A stretch of 64,000 nucleotides of DNA from Archangium violaceum (GCF_016859125.1 NZ_CP069338.1:10171501-10235500), one strand, 5' to 3'; counted from the stretch's first letter, positions 7,578-16,834 are shown. The notes: generated by a model from the letters alone, not told the origin. Made by a program: numbers and translations.

Positions 7578-8726
7578 CTAGAGGTCGCGCTCGCCGAGGT
7601 TCTTCGCCCCGACCCACCGCATGCGGTTGAACTTGTCGAGGTTCTTGTTGGCGACGATCTGGAAGCAGGTCGACGAGCCCTGGGCGGCGATCTCCACGGA
7701 CCAGCCGAGGAACATCTGCCACAGCCGGAACCACCACTCGCCGTAGGTCTTCACCACCTCGGCGCGGTTGGCCATCCAGTTGTCGTACCAGCGCGAGATG
7801 GTCAGCGAGTAGTGGATGCCCACGTTCTCCACGCTGTGGATCTCGAACCCGGCGCTCTCCAGGTTGCTCACCACGAACGAGAGCGGCATGGAGGCATCCG
7901 CGCCCGGGAAGATGTACTTGTTCATGAACAGGCCCCACACCAGATCCTCCAGGTGGTAGCCCAGCAGGCCCTGCTTGGCGCGCAACCCGGCGATCTGCAG
8001 GTAGAAGAGGCCGTCATCCGTGAGCATGTCGTGGACCTGCCGCATGAAGCCCTGGAAGTTCTTCACGCCCACGTGCTCGGCCATCTCCAGGCAGGAGATC
8101 TTGTCGTACGGGCCCCGGGGAATGTCGCGGTAGTCCACGGTGAGGATGCGAGCGCGGTCGCTCACGCCCATGCGCGCGATCTGCTCCGTGGCGTACGCGG
8201 CGCCCTTCTGCGCGATGGTGACGCCCGTCGAATCGACGCCGTAGTCCTTCGCGACGGTCGCCACGAGCGTTCCCCAGCCACAGCCGATGTCCAGGTAGCG
8301 CTCGCCCTTCTTGAGCTGCAGCTTCTCGGCGACCAGCTTCATCTTCTGGTCCTGCGCCTCCTCGAGCGTCTGGTTGGGCGAGGTGAAGAAGCCCGAGGTG
8401 TAGATCATCCTCGGCCCGAGGAACCAGCCGAAGAAGTCGTTGCCGCGATCGTAGTGCTCGCGCGCGATGCGGACATCCTGCTCCTGCGAGTGGATCACCA
8501 CCTCGGGCAGGAAGCGGGTGAACAGGAACTTGAAGTGCTCGGCCACCGGCTTGTAGTCGACGACCTTCTGCCGCTCGCGAATGAACGCGAGGAAGTCACC
8601 TTCGATGTCGAGCCGCTGGTGGATGTAATCCTCGATGAGGGTCGCCATGGGAACCTTGCCGGCGCCGTAGCGGGCGCTGATGGAAGGGTCCTTCGGGTTC
8701 AGACGGAACGACGTGACAGCGTCCAT
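7578..8726 (-). CDS. cfa: cyclopropane-fatty-acyl-phospholipid synthase family methyltransferase
   Basis: The 382-residue protein belongs to the CFA/mycolic acid cyclopropane synthase family. It has AREHYDRGNDFFGWFLGPRM, the MIYTSGFF motif, and the SAM-binding motif I LDIGCGWGTLVATVA (about residues 145-160). The catalytic motif follows: EMAEHVGVKNFQGF with the bicarbonate-binding Glu, then YYxxW-like residues near YDNWMANRAEVV. By family it transfers a methylene from SAM to double bonds of membrane phospholipid acyl chains. The C-terminal CFQIVANKN is slightly unusual. The ATG at 8726 has AAGGAGGA upstream. It could act on membranes during starvation; a role in fruiting body development is inference. 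Confidence 0.88.
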   Translation of the reverse strand: MDAVTSFRLNPKDPSISARYGAGKVPMATLIEDYIHQRLDIEGDFLAFIRERQKVVDYKPVAEHFKFLFTRFLPEVVIHSQEQDVRIAREHYDRGNDFFGWFLGPRMIYTSGFFTSPNQTLEEAQDQKMKLVAEKLQLKKGERYLDIGCGWGTLVATVAKDYGVDSTGVTIAQKGAAYATEQIARMGVSDRARILTVDYRDIPRGPYDKISCLEMAEHVGVKNFQGFMRQVHDMLTDDGLFYLQIAGLRAKQGLLGYHLEDLVWGLFMNKYIFPGADASMPLSFVVSNLESAGFEIHSVENVGIHYSLTISRWYDNWMANRAEVVKTYGEWWFRLWQMFLGWSVEIAAQGSSTCFQIVANKNLDKFNRMRWVGAKNLGERDL

Positions 8727-8962
8727 GCATCCTCCTTGAAAGGCTCGCGTCCTATCGGTTACGGCCGGGCGCGAGGGGCGGACACTCTATGTGCGGGAAC
8801 GCGACTCCGATACCACGGAGTCCGAGAATTGCGACGCACCGCACCATGAATCGGGCTCGACACCCGGTCTCGGGTGTGAATGGAGCCCGGCAATCGTCCC
8901 GGCGGACCTTCGTAGACCCGGATGCGCCGCTCCGAGCGGCCGCTCTCCTGGGGTCCACGAAC

Positions 8963-9499
8963 ATGTCCAAGTCCCTGCTGTCCGCCGCGCTCGCCATTCT
9001 CAGTCTGCTCGCCGCCGTGCCCACCACCGCCCGCGCGGAGGACGACGCCACGAAGGCGGACAAGGCCGAGCGGCCCACGTGCACCATCAGCGTCAAGAAG
9101 GGAGACCTGGTCGCCCAGGGCAAGGACCTGATCGTCGAGGGCAAGGACGCGGTCCGGGACGCGGTGGCCATCGACGGGGACGTGGTGGTCCGCGCGGGCA
9201 CCTCGGTCAATGACGTGGTGTCCCTGCGCGGCAAGGTGACGGTCGAGTCCGGCGCCCGGGTGGCGGGAGACGTGAGCGCCATCGGCGGGGACGTCCACAT
9301 CCAGAAGGGAGCCACCATCGCGGGAGACGTGAGCGCCATCGGGGGCCGGATCCGGGCCGACGAGGGAGCCTCCATCGCCGGCGACAAGAACGAGCTCTCC
9401 CTCAACATCAATGGGGAGGACCTGTTCCGGAATCTGGTGGGTCACATCATCACTGGCAAGGGCACCACCCACTGCCAGGTGAGGCTCAGCGAGAACTGA
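8963..9499 (+). CDS. exported bactofilin-like polymer-forming protein
   Basis: The 178-residue product starts at the ATG at 8963 with a signal peptide (MSKSLLSAALAILSLLAAVP, cleavage near ARAE). The mature region is almost entirely short beta-helix rungs with a period of about 17-18 residues: DAVAIDGDVVVRAGTSV, DVVSLRGKVTVESGARV, DVSAIGGDVHIQKGATI, DVSAIGGRIRADEGASI. These resemble bactofilin and hexapeptide-type polymer-forming proteins, but exported rather than cytoplasmic. It is a relative of the protein at 1658-3079, whose rungs have the same GxxxxxGDV rhythm, without the STN domain or membrane helices. It overlaps the convergent acyltransferase gene by 14 bases. Upstream in-frame codons to 8789 have no family support. 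Confidence 0.82.
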   Translation: MSKSLLSAALAILSLLAAVPTTARAEDDATKADKAERPTCTISVKKGDLVAQGKDLIVEGKDAVRDAVAIDGDVVVRAGTSVNDVVSLRGKVTVESGARVAGDVSAIGGDVHIQKGATIAGDVSAIGGRIRADEGASIAGDKNELSLNINGEDLFRNLVGHIITGKGTTHCQVRLSEN

Positions 9500-10271
9500 C
9501 TTCGCGCTCCTGCTCCTGCTCGGAGGGGGCCGTGCCGGCGGCGCTCGTGTGCGGCATCAGCGAGGCCCGGAGCGCGAGGATCTGCTCCCGGGCCATCGTC
9601 TTGAGCCGCTCCACGTCCGCGAGCGTCATGCCCTGGGTGGAGATGGGCGTGCCCACCGTCACCAGCGCGCGCGCCGTGGCGAAGCGCCACGAGTGCTTGG
9701 GCAGCGCCCGGCGCGTCCCGCTCACCGCCACGGGCAGCACGTCCGCCCCCGTCTCGATGGCCAGGCGGAAGGCACCATCCTTGAAAGGCAGCAGCTCGTC
9801 CGTCTTCGAGCGCGTGCCCTCGGGGAAGATCATCACCGGCATGCCCTTGTCGAGCCAGCGGGCGCAGGCGGCCATGGCCTCCTGGGCGGAGTCCTTCTCG
9901 CCCCGGCGCACGGGGATGTCCCCGGCCAGCCACATGCTCCAGCCCACCACGGGAATCTTGAAGAGCGAGGCCTTGCCCAGCCACTTCATCTCCCAGGGGA
10001 GGAAGGAGATGAGGAACGGGTCCGCGTTGGATTCGTGGTTGCTCACCACCACCGTGCGTCCCGCGGGGCGCACCGGCTTGCCGTGCACGCCGAACTTCCA
10101 GAAGGGGTTGAGCTTCGCCGCGGTGACGCCGATGAGCCGGAAGGCGCGCCCCGTCACCACCTTGCGCTTGTCGAAGGGCCAGGTGACGACCAGGGGAACC
10201 TGGATGCAGAAGCCCGTCAGGGCCACCACACCGGTTTCCAACCACGCGTACATGGAGAGCAGTGCGTTCAT
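9486..10271 (-). CDS. plsC: 1-acyl-sn-glycerol-3-phosphate acyltransferase (PlsC-type)
   Basis: The 261-residue membrane enzyme has acyltransferase block I H-x4-D (NHESNAD, about residues 88-94), block II around VRRGEKDS, block III FPEGTRSK (about 150) and block IV VLPVAVSGTRR. A hydrophobic N-terminus (GVVALTGFCIQVPLVVTWPF) is a membrane segment. The family transfers an acyl group to lysophosphatidic acid, giving phosphatidic acid. The ATG at 10271 follows GGGAGGG. Its 3' end overlaps the convergent bactofilin-like gene by 14 bases. The exonuclease III gene starts upstream on the same strand with a gap of 18 bases, so the two may be cotranscribed. Confidence 0.9.
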   Translation of the reverse strand: MNALLSMYAWLETGVVALTGFCIQVPLVVTWPFDKRKVVTGRAFRLIGVTAAKLNPFWKFGVHGKPVRPAGRTVVVSNHESNADPFLISFLPWEMKWLGKASLFKIPVVGWSMWLAGDIPVRRGEKDSAQEAMAACARWLDKGMPVMIFPEGTRSKTDELLPFKDGAFRLAIETGADVLPVAVSGTRRALPKHSWRFATARALVTVGTPISTQGMTLADVERLKTMAREQILALRASLMPHTSAAGTAPSEQEQEREVSSR

Positions 10272-10289
10272 GAGGTCCCTCCCGGCCTA

Positions 10290-11078
10290 TCAGCGGCGGA
10301 CCCTGGGGTCCAGATCCACGCTCACCGGACAGTGATCCGAGCCGAGAATGTGCGGGTGGATGGCCGCGCGTTTCACGTAGGGCATGGCCCCGGGCGAGGC
10401 CAGCACGTAGTCGAGCCGCCAGCCCACGTTGCGCTCGCGCACCCCGAAGCGCTGGCTCCACCAGCTGTAGTGCCCCGTCCCCTTCTCGAAGTGGCGGAAG
10501 GTGTCCACCCAGCCGGCGCGGATCCACCGGTCGAACTCCTCGCGCTCCTCGGCGAGGAAGCCGCTCGTCTCCCGGTTGTCCCTGGGCCGTGCCAGGTCGA
10601 TCTCCTGGTGGGCGGTGTTGAAGTCCCCCATCACCAGGAGGCGCTCACCGTCGCGCAGGCCCTTCTCCAGTCTGTCGAAAAGGCGACGGTAGAAGTCCAG
10701 CTTGAAGGGCACGCGGCTGTTGTCCCGCTCCTTGCCATTGCCGTTGGGGAAGTAGCAGTTGACCACCGTGAGGCGCCCGAAGCGGGCCACCTGCAACCGG
10801 CCCTCGTCGTCCATGTCCTTCACGCCCAGCGCCGTCTCCACGTCGTCCGGGGCCTTGCGCGCGAAGAGGCCCACCCCGCTGTAGCCGGGGCGCACCGCGG
10901 ACACGAAGTGGGTGGCGCGCCAGCCCTCGGGCGCACGCACCTCTTCCGGGAGCTGCTCCTCGCGGGCCCGCACCTCCTGCACGCCCACCACGTCGGCCTT
11001 CTCGGCCGCCAGCCAGTCCAGGAAGCCCTTCTTGTGGGCCGACCTCAGTCCGTTCACGTTCCAGGAGACGATCCGCAC
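10290..11078 (-). CDS. xthA: exodeoxyribonuclease III (AP endonuclease family)
   Basis: The 262-residue protein is a complete ExoIII/APE1 fold enzyme for abasic-site repair. The active-site residues are all present: Asn in MRIVSWNVNGLRSA, the metal-binding Glu in VVGVQEVRA, the Tyr in VVNCYFPNGNG, the Asp/Asn pair in LVMGDFNTAHQEID, the Asp in WRLDYVL and the final SDHCPV. It cleaves 5' to abasic sites and removes 3' blocking groups. The size matches E. coli ExoIII. The intact catalytic set is a useful contrast with the degenerate relative of this fold at 16835-17932. Confidence 0.95.
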   Translation of the reverse strand: MRIVSWNVNGLRSAHKKGFLDWLAAEKADVVGVQEVRAREEQLPEEVRAPEGWRATHFVSAVRPGYSGVGLFARKAPDDVETALGVKDMDDEGRLQVARFGRLTVVNCYFPNGNGKERDNSRVPFKLDFYRRLFDRLEKGLRDGERLLVMGDFNTAHQEIDLARPRDNRETSGFLAEEREEFDRWIRAGWVDTFRHFEKGTGHYSWWSQRFGVRERNVGWRLDYVLASPGAMPYVKRAAIHPHILGSDHCPVSVDLDPRVRR

Positions 11079-11147
11079 GGTACCGCTCTCATTGCCTGAC
11101 CGGCGCGCGGGGGTCCAGTCCTGACACGCACCGGCCGCCCGCCCGCT

Positions 11148-12113
11148 TCACGACTCGGAGGAGCCAGACGTCGCCGGGTACGCCGGGCCGACGCCGCAGC
11201 GCTGACGGAAGGCACGTACCGCCTCGGCGATCTCCGTGCCCGCCTCCACCAGTCCCGCGTGGCCCGCGTCCTCCACCAGCATCCACTCCGCGGCCGGGAG
11301 CCGCTCGCGCATCCGCTCCATCTCGCGCAGCGTCACCAGGAGATCGTTCTTCGCGGCGATGATCTGCGTGGGCACCCGGATGGTGGGCAGCACGTCCCAG
11401 GACGGTGGGGCCTCCATCAGGCCGCGCATCATCATCCAGAAGGCCAGCGGATCCATCCGGCGCAGGGCCAGCATGAACTCCAGGATGTCCGCGCGCGGAG
11501 CACGGGCTCGTAACAATCCCGTGACACGCCCGAACGGATATGCCAGCCGCGACGAGAGGAACTCGTGGACGAGCGGCGCCACCCGGGGCACCAGCGGTGT
11601 CAGGGTCCGGAACGCGCGGGCCAGGGTTGCATGCGCACCCGGCACGGGGATGATCCAGGCGCTCGGATCCGGAGAAGCAGGGCTCCCGGCGATGAACGTC
11701 ATGGCGGGTACCAGCTCCGGCCTGCGCCGGTAGAGCTCCAGCACCACCCGGACGCCCATGGAGAAGCCCACATGGTGGGGCGGCTGTCCGTTTCCGCGAG
11801 CCATCATCTGCTCGGTGACCCGCTCGAGATCATCCACGTGGGCGCGCAGGGCGTAGTCCCCCCTGGCGGACAGCCCGCTCCGGCCGTGACCGCGGTAGTC
11901 CCAGTGCACCACCCGGTGGTCCTGCTCCAGGTCCGCGATGATGTATCGCCAGAAGTTCTCCGACGTGCCGATCCCGTTGGTGAGCAGCACCGCCGGGCGG
12001 GAGGCGAGCTCCGGCTCCGCCTCACCCTCCGGGGCATGGCCCACATGCGTGTGGTACGCGATGCGGGTGCCATCGGGAGCGGTGACGAAGCGGGTGAGCC
12101 GGCGGTAGGGCAT
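11148..12113 (-). CDS. alpha/beta hydrolase
   Basis: The 321-residue alpha/beta-fold hydrolase has an oxyanion-hole segment LLTNGIGTSENFW, the strand VVHWDYRGHGRSG, the nucleophile elbow GFSMGV (Ser near residue 118) and a catalytic His near the C-terminus in VEDAGHAGLVE. The acid residue is probably Asp in IIAAKNDLLVTLR. A lid of about 90 residues (ARLFRTLTP... region) separates the core strands. Small-molecule ester, lactone or haloalkane substrates are all possible and the sequence does not decide. The ATG at 12113 follows a GGTGGGCGGG stretch. It diverges from the aldo/keto reductase gene across 144 bases. Confidence 0.88.
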   Translation of the reverse strand: MPYRRLTRFVTAPDGTRIAYHTHVGHAPEGEAEPELASRPAVLLTNGIGTSENFWRYIIADLEQDHRVVHWDYRGHGRSGLSARGDYALRAHVDDLERVTEQMMARGNGQPPHHVGFSMGVRVVLELYRRRPELVPAMTFIAGSPASPDPSAWIIPVPGAHATLARAFRTLTPLVPRVAPLVHEFLSSRLAYPFGRVTGLLRARAPRADILEFMLALRRMDPLAFWMMMRGLMEAPPSWDVLPTIRVPTQIIAAKNDLLVTLREMERMRERLPAAEWMLVEDAGHAGLVEAGTEIAEAVRAFRQRCGVGPAYPATSGSSES

Positions 12114-12257
12114 ACCCGCCCACCATTCGGATGCCCGCTGGCTGTTGCAAGCTCAAATGTTGACCATTTGGTGCCAACGAGGTCCGTGCCTCCGGTGTTG
12201 TTCCCTGTCCGATTTCTTCCGGGCGCGGCGTCGCCCTGGCGCATCCTCCTCCTCCCC

Positions 12258-13259
12258 ATGACCCTCTCGGACTCCTCCCCTTCCCTCTCACGCTGGCTGG
12301 ACCCGCGCCCCTCGGAACCAGGAACGCCTCCCGCGGCGGTGGCCCTGGGCACGATGAACTTCGGGGCACGTACCCCGGCGCCCGAGGCCTCGCGACTCGT
12401 GGCCCGGGCCCTGGAGCGCGGTGTGCTCTTCTTCGATACGGCCAACTCGTACGGCAACGGTGAGGCCGAGCGTCTCCTCGGCCAGGCGCTGCGCGGGCGG
12501 CGGGCCGGGGTGGGCATCGCCACCAAGGTGGGGCTGGCGCGCATCCGGGGGAAACCCGAGGGCCTGTCCGGAGCCCAGGTGACCCGGGCAGTGGAGGACA
12601 GCCTGAAGCGGCTCGGGACGGAGTACGTGGACGTGCTCTACCTGCACGCGCCGGACGCCTCCACGCCGATGGAGGAGACCCTCGAGGCCGTGCACGGGCT
12701 GCTGCGAGCCGGCAAGGCGCGGCACTGGGGCGTGTCCAACCACGCGGCCTGGCAGTTGTTGGAGCTGCGAGGCCTGTGTGACGCGCGCGGCATGCCCCAC
12801 CCGAAGCTGTCCCAGGTGCTCTACAACCCGCTGGTGCGCCAGATAGAGGTGGAGTACCTGCCCTTCACGAGGCGCTACCCCATCCACACCACCGTCTACA
12901 ACCCGCTGGCCGGAGGACTGCTCTCCGGGCGCCACACCCCGGGCGGCCCCATCCCCCCGGGCTCGCGCTTCGACGGCAACCGCCTCTACCAGCGCCGCTA
13001 CTGGTCCGAGCGCCTCTTCGAGCTGGCCGGGCGCCTGCGCGACGTGGCGGAGGCGGCGGGCCTCACGCTGGTGGAGCTCGCCTACGGTTGGCTGGCGAGC
13101 CGCCCCGGGGTGGACTCGGTGCTGGCGGGCCCGGGCTCGGTGGAGCACCTGGACGCGGCGCTGGACGCCTGCGCGAAGCCCCTGCCTCCCGCGGTCGCCA
13201 CGCGCGTGGACGAGGTGTATCGGGAGTGGCTCGGAACGGACGCCACGTACGCGAGGTGA
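12258..13259 (+). CDS. aldo/keto reductase
   Basis: The 333-residue NADPH-dependent TIM-barrel oxidoreductase has ALGTMNFGA near the start. The catalytic tetrad is Asp in FFDTANSYGNGEAERLLG, Tyr in the same segment, Lys in GIATKVGL and His in LYLHAPD. The C-terminal cofactor loop is seen in DSVLAGPGSVEHLDAAL. It resembles the YajO/aflatoxin-aldehyde-reductase-like group that reduces aldehydes and ketones. The start at 12258 (ATG) gives the family's usual length; earlier in-frame codons run through the divergent hydrolase promoter. The dioxygenase gene begins 2 bases after its stop, so the pair is an operon. Confidence 0.9.
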   Translation: MTLSDSSPSLSRWLDPRPSEPGTPPAAVALGTMNFGARTPAPEASRLVARALERGVLFFDTANSYGNGEAERLLGQALRGRRAGVGIATKVGLARIRGKPEGLSGAQVTRAVEDSLKRLGTEYVDVLYLHAPDASTPMEETLEAVHGLLRAGKARHWGVSNHAAWQLLELRGLCDARGMPHPKLSQVLYNPLVRQIEVEYLPFTRRYPIHTTVYNPLAGGLLSGRHTPGGPIPPGSRFDGNRLYQRRYWSERLFELAGRLRDVAEAAGLTLVELAYGWLASRPGVDSVLAGPGSVEHLDAALDACAKPLPPAVATRVDEVYREWLGTDATYAR

Positions 13260-13261
13260 GC

Positions 13262-14053
13262 ATGCTGACGGTGGACGCGGAGACCTTCGATATCGCCGGG
13301 CCACTGGCGCACTACGCCGAGCACGGCTACGCCCGCCTGGGCCGGCTGCTCAGCGTGGAGGGCCTGGAGGCGCTGCGCGAGCGCGCGGATGATCTGATGC
13401 TGGGCCGGGTGAGCTACCCGGGCTTCTTCTGGCAGATGGACGCGCCCACGGGCCGCTACGAGGACGCGCCGCTGGGCCTGGGCTGGCAGGGGCCGTCGCT
13501 GGACTACCGCAAGCTGGAGAAGCTGGAGAAGGATCCGCGCTTCCTCGCGTGGATGGAGAACCCGCTCTTCGAGCGCCTCGCCCGGGCGAACATCCCGGGG
13601 GACATCACCCTCTACCGGGCCATCCTCTTCCACAAGGGCCAGCGCGGCGGGAGCGAGCTGCCCTGGCACCAGGACGGGGGCCGGCTGTGGGGCCTCACGA
13701 AGGATCCCGAGCTGCAGCTGTGGACCGCGCTGGACGATGCGCCCCTGGACGGAGGCTGCGTGGAGGTGGTGCCGGGAAGCCACCGCTGGGGGCTGGCCAC
13801 GCCGCTCGGAGGGGTGGTCCCACCGGACCAGGTGGCGGCACGAGGAGCGGACAGCCTGGCGGTGCCGCTGCCGGTGGAGGCCGGCGAGGTGCTGCTGCTC
13901 CACAATTACGTGTGGCACCGCTCGAAGCCCAGCCACACGGGCCAGCGCCGGCGGGGATTCTCCGCCTGCTACATGAGCGCGGAGACGCGCTGCGTGCGCA
14001 AGAAGAAGGCCCCGCGCGACTTCTTCCCACTCTTCCGCCGAGCCTCGCTCTGA
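13262..14053 (+). CDS. phytanoyl-CoA dioxygenase family protein (Fe(II)/2-oxoglutarate)
   Basis: The 263-residue protein has the PhyH double-stranded beta-helix. The iron ligands are seen as H-x-D in LPWHQDGGRLWG (about residues 138-140) and the distal His in NYVWHRSKPSHTG (about residue 219), followed by the 2-oxoglutarate-binding Arg in RRGFSACYMS. The strand VEVVPGSHRWG is the most typical family stretch. It would hydroxylate an unactivated carbon using oxygen and 2-oxoglutarate; bacterial members act on lipids, amino acids or secondary metabolites. It follows the aldo/keto reductase gene by 2 bases, so a hydroxylation-then-reduction pair on one substrate is plausible. The start at 13262 is an ATG; a GTG 6 bases earlier is possible. 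Confidence 0.88.
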   Translation: MLTVDAETFDIAGPLAHYAEHGYARLGRLLSVEGLEALRERADDLMLGRVSYPGFFWQMDAPTGRYEDAPLGLGWQGPSLDYRKLEKLEKDPRFLAWMENPLFERLARANIPGDITLYRAILFHKGQRGGSELPWHQDGGRLWGLTKDPELQLWTALDDAPLDGGCVEVVPGSHRWGLATPLGGVVPPDQVAARGADSLAVPLPVEAGEVLLLHNYVWHRSKPSHTGQRRRGFSACYMSAETRCVRKKKAPRDFFPLFRRASL

Positions 14054-14059
14054 GGCGCC

Positions 14060-16456
14060 CTACACCGCCTTCAGCTTCTGGCGGAGGGCGGGCAGGCTGA
14101 TGCGGAAGACGCTGCCCTTGCCCATCTCACTGGTGGCGGAGATCTCCCCGCCGAAGCCGGTGATGATGCCGTGGCAGATGGAGAGGCCGAGCCCCGTTCC
14201 CACGCCCACCGGCTTGGTCGTGTAGAAGGGATCGAAGATGCGGCTGAGCACCTCGGGGGACATGCCGCACCCGGTGTCCCTCACCTCGATGATGGCGTGG
14301 TTGCTCTCGGTGCGCAGGACGACGCGGATCTCGTTCTTGTCCGGCTGCCCGGCGCTGATCGCATGGGCGGCGTTGATGAGCAGGTTGAGCACCACCTGGC
14401 CGAACCGGGCCTCGCTGCCCTCCACGAGCGGCACCTCGGACATCTCCTTCACCACGGTGGCCCGGTGGCGCAGCTCGCCGCGGGCCAGCGCCAGCGCCGA
14501 GTCGATGACACGCCGCAGATCCACCGCCGTGGGCTGCTCCTCGTCGCCTCGCGAGAACGTCTTCAGATCCTGGACGATGAGCCGCACGCGGTTGACGCCC
14601 TCGTTCGTCTCCTCCAGCACCTCCTCCAGCTCGTCCAGACGCCCCGGAGGCAGCAGCCCGGCGATCGCGTGCAGCTCCTCGGTGAGGAAGGACAGGTTGG
14701 AGATGACGAACGCGAGCGGGTTGTTGATCTCGTGCGCCACGCCCGCGGCGAGCGTACCCACCGAGGCCAGCCTGTCGGCGACCACGAGCCTCGCCTGGAT
14801 CTGCTTGCGCTCCGTCAGGTCGCGCGCGCTCACCAGCGTGGCGGGCTGACCGGCGAAGACGAGCCGCAGGCTGCTGATCTCCGCCGTCAGCACGCCCCCA
14901 TCCGGAGGCAGGAAGCGGATCTCCCGGACGCGGTGGGCGCCCCGTCCGGGCAGACCATCCAACATGCCCACGGCGGCGGCGCGATCCTCCGGGTGCACGA
15001 AGTCCAGCAGCGAGCGGCCCACCAGCTCGTTGCCCTTGAGGCGCAGGAAGGAGCACGCCGACGGGTTGACGTAGAGCAGCGGCCCGCCGCGGTGCACGAA
15101 GATGGCCTCGGGCGAGCCCTCGATGAGGGCGCGGAAGCTCTCCTCGGAGCGGCGCAGCGCCTCCTCGGCGGCCTTGCGCTCGGTGATGTCGAAGGACACG
15201 CCCCCCAGGAAGCGCCGGCCCGAGCTGTCGCGGGCGATGAACCGGTAGGTGAGGAACTGGCGCGGCTCGCCGTCCGGCGTGGGGATCATGCTCTCGGAGA
15301 CCGAGGGCTGACCGGACTTGAAGGCCTGCTCGTCCTGCTCCTGCAGGTGGGCCACCGTCTCCGCGGGCATGAGCTGCGCGTCGGGGATGGTGCTCACGTC
15401 CGCGCCGGGCGACAGCCCGAAGAAGCGCCGGAAGGGCTCGTTGACGAAGACGCGCCGGCCCGACTCGTCCTTCATGTACGCCAGGGCCGGGTTGTTGTTG
15501 AGGAAGGAGTCGAAGAGGTGCTGGCTCTCCTGGAGCGCGGTGACGATGGAGGCCACCTCCGTCATCAACGCCTGCTTCGCCGCGTGCTCGGCGGCGTTGC
15601 CCATGGCGGCCCCGAGCAGCCCGGCCATCAGCTCCAGCGTGCGCTCGTCCGAGTCCACGAACGCATACGGCACCTGCGAGGCGATGCTCAGCACGCCCAC
15701 CGTCTGGTTGTCGCGCTTGAGGGGCACGTTGAGCATCGAGCGGACCTTCTGGCTGCGCGCCACCTTCAGGTTGACGCGCGGATCCCGCTCGGTGTCGTCC
15801 GTGCGCATCACCTCGCCACGCATCACGCTGGCGCCGGCCATGGTGCTGTTGATGGGGATGCGCACGCCCTCGAACTGCTTCGAGAAGCCCGTGGCGATGC
15901 GGTAGTACATCTCCTCGCCCTCGATGATGCCCACGGCCGCGCCACCGGCGCCGCAGAGGATCATCGCCCGCTCGGCGATGAGCCGCATCACCACGTCGAG
16001 GTCCAGGCCCGCCAGCGCGATGTCGTTCTGCGTCTGGATGATGGCCGCCAGCCGCTCGATCTCCCCTCGCGCGGACTCCTCGTGCGACTGCCGGCGCATG
16101 AAGGCGTAGCAGCGCCGCTCGAAGAGGGCGATACGGGCGCGCACGTCCACGGGGTTGAAGGGCGCCGTCAGGTAGTCGTCCACGCCGATCTCCATCAGCG
16201 GGGCGATCTCCTCATCGGACAGGTTGGCCACCATGCCGAGCACGGACACCTCGGCGGCGCGAATCTGCGCGCGCAGCCGGTTGAACCACTCGGATTTCTC
16301 GCGGACCTGCTCGGCCCCGACGACCAGCACGTCCACCAGGGAGATGGTGGCGGCCGTCACCTCGGGACCCGAGGCAACCACGACCTCGTGACCCATCCGG
16401 GTGAGCTCCGCCCCGATGGGGTGGTCACCGTCGCGACTGAGGAGGAGGAAGCGCAT
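14060..16456 (-). CDS. hybrid sensor histidine kinase: degenerate receiver, GAF, two PAS, HisKA, ATPase
   Basis: The 798-residue soluble kinase has, in order: a receiver-like domain (residues 1-125), a GAF domain (about 140-300), two PAS/PAC domains (about 310-430 and 435-555), HisKA with the phosphoacceptor His in GVAHEINNPLAF (about residue 575), and HATPase with N box LLINAAHA, G1 DTGCGMS and G2 GVGTGLGLSI. The receiver has lost the phospho-acceptor: the third strand reads VDVLVVGAEQ where DVMMP-like residues are expected, although the later GVDDYLTAPFNPVDV retains the K/T region only partly. It is therefore likely a pseudo-receiver used for protein contact. No transmembrane helices are seen. 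It is an orphan with no adjacent response regulator, as is common in myxobacteria. Confidence 0.92.
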   Translation of the reverse strand: MRFLLLSRDGDHPIGAELTRMGHEVVVASGPEVTAATISLVDVLVVGAEQVREKSEWFNRLRAQIRAAEVSVLGMVANLSDEEIAPLMEIGVDDYLTAPFNPVDVRARIALFERRCYAFMRRQSHEESARGEIERLAAIIQTQNDIALAGLDLDVVMRLIAERAMILCGAGGAAVGIIEGEEMYYRIATGFSKQFEGVRIPINSTMAGASVMRGEVMRTDDTERDPRVNLKVARSQKVRSMLNVPLKRDNQTVGVLSIASQVPYAFVDSDERTLELMAGLLGAAMGNAAEHAAKQALMTEVASIVTALQESQHLFDSFLNNNPALAYMKDESGRRVFVNEPFRRFFGLSPGADVSTIPDAQLMPAETVAHLQEQDEQAFKSGQPSVSESMIPTPDGEPRQFLTYRFIARDSSGRRFLGGVSFDITERKAAEEALRRSEESFRALIEGSPEAIFVHRGGPLLYVNPSACSFLRLKGNELVGRSLLDFVHPEDRAAAVGMLDGLPGRGAHRVREIRFLPPDGGVLTAEISSLRLVFAGQPATLVSARDLTERKQIQARLVVADRLASVGTLAAGVAHEINNPLAFVISNLSFLTEELHAIAGLLPPGRLDELEEVLEETNEGVNRVRLIVQDLKTFSRGDEEQPTAVDLRRVIDSALALARGELRHRATVVKEMSEVPLVEGSEARFGQVVLNLLINAAHAISAGQPDKNEIRVVLRTESNHAIIEVRDTGCGMSPEVLSRIFDPFYTTKPVGVGTGLGLSICHGIITGFGGEISATSEMGKGSVFRISLPALRQKLKAV

Positions 16457-16834
16457 GGAGGCTGGATCGGATTCTGAGGAAACAGAAGATTGCTAGATCG
16501 AGGCCCTTCTGGTCCACCAGGAGCACCCGATTCCGGGGGAACCCCTCTCCTGTTGGACGCAAGCCTACTCTCGTTCGCGCCTCATGGGGGAGAGCTGGGA
16601 GGGGCGAAGGGGGAGCCATGGCTGGTCGGGGGGGCTACGGGCGACCCCCATTATTGCCACGTGTCCAACGTTTGTGCGACCTCCACGTGCTCAATGGTGG
16701 TCGCCGGAAACAGGGGGCACGCCGAGGCCCCTGGCATACGAGCGGAGAACCATTATTTCACCCGGGTTGTGTCTGTGCGTGAGCGGGCAGACACGGGGTG
16801 TTCGGGGCGGGATGGGCCGGGGGGTAGGTCACAG
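16457..16834. other. 378-base intergenic region between divergent kinase and lipoprotein genes
   Basis: No ORF with coding character was found here on either strand. It should hold two divergent promoters. I could not fix -35/-10 or sigma-54 elements: the best-looking TGGCATAC has the wrong spacing to a GC pair. G-rich runs (GGGGGGCTACGGGCGACCCCC near 16635-16655) can fold into a strong hairpin. Confidence 0.5.
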
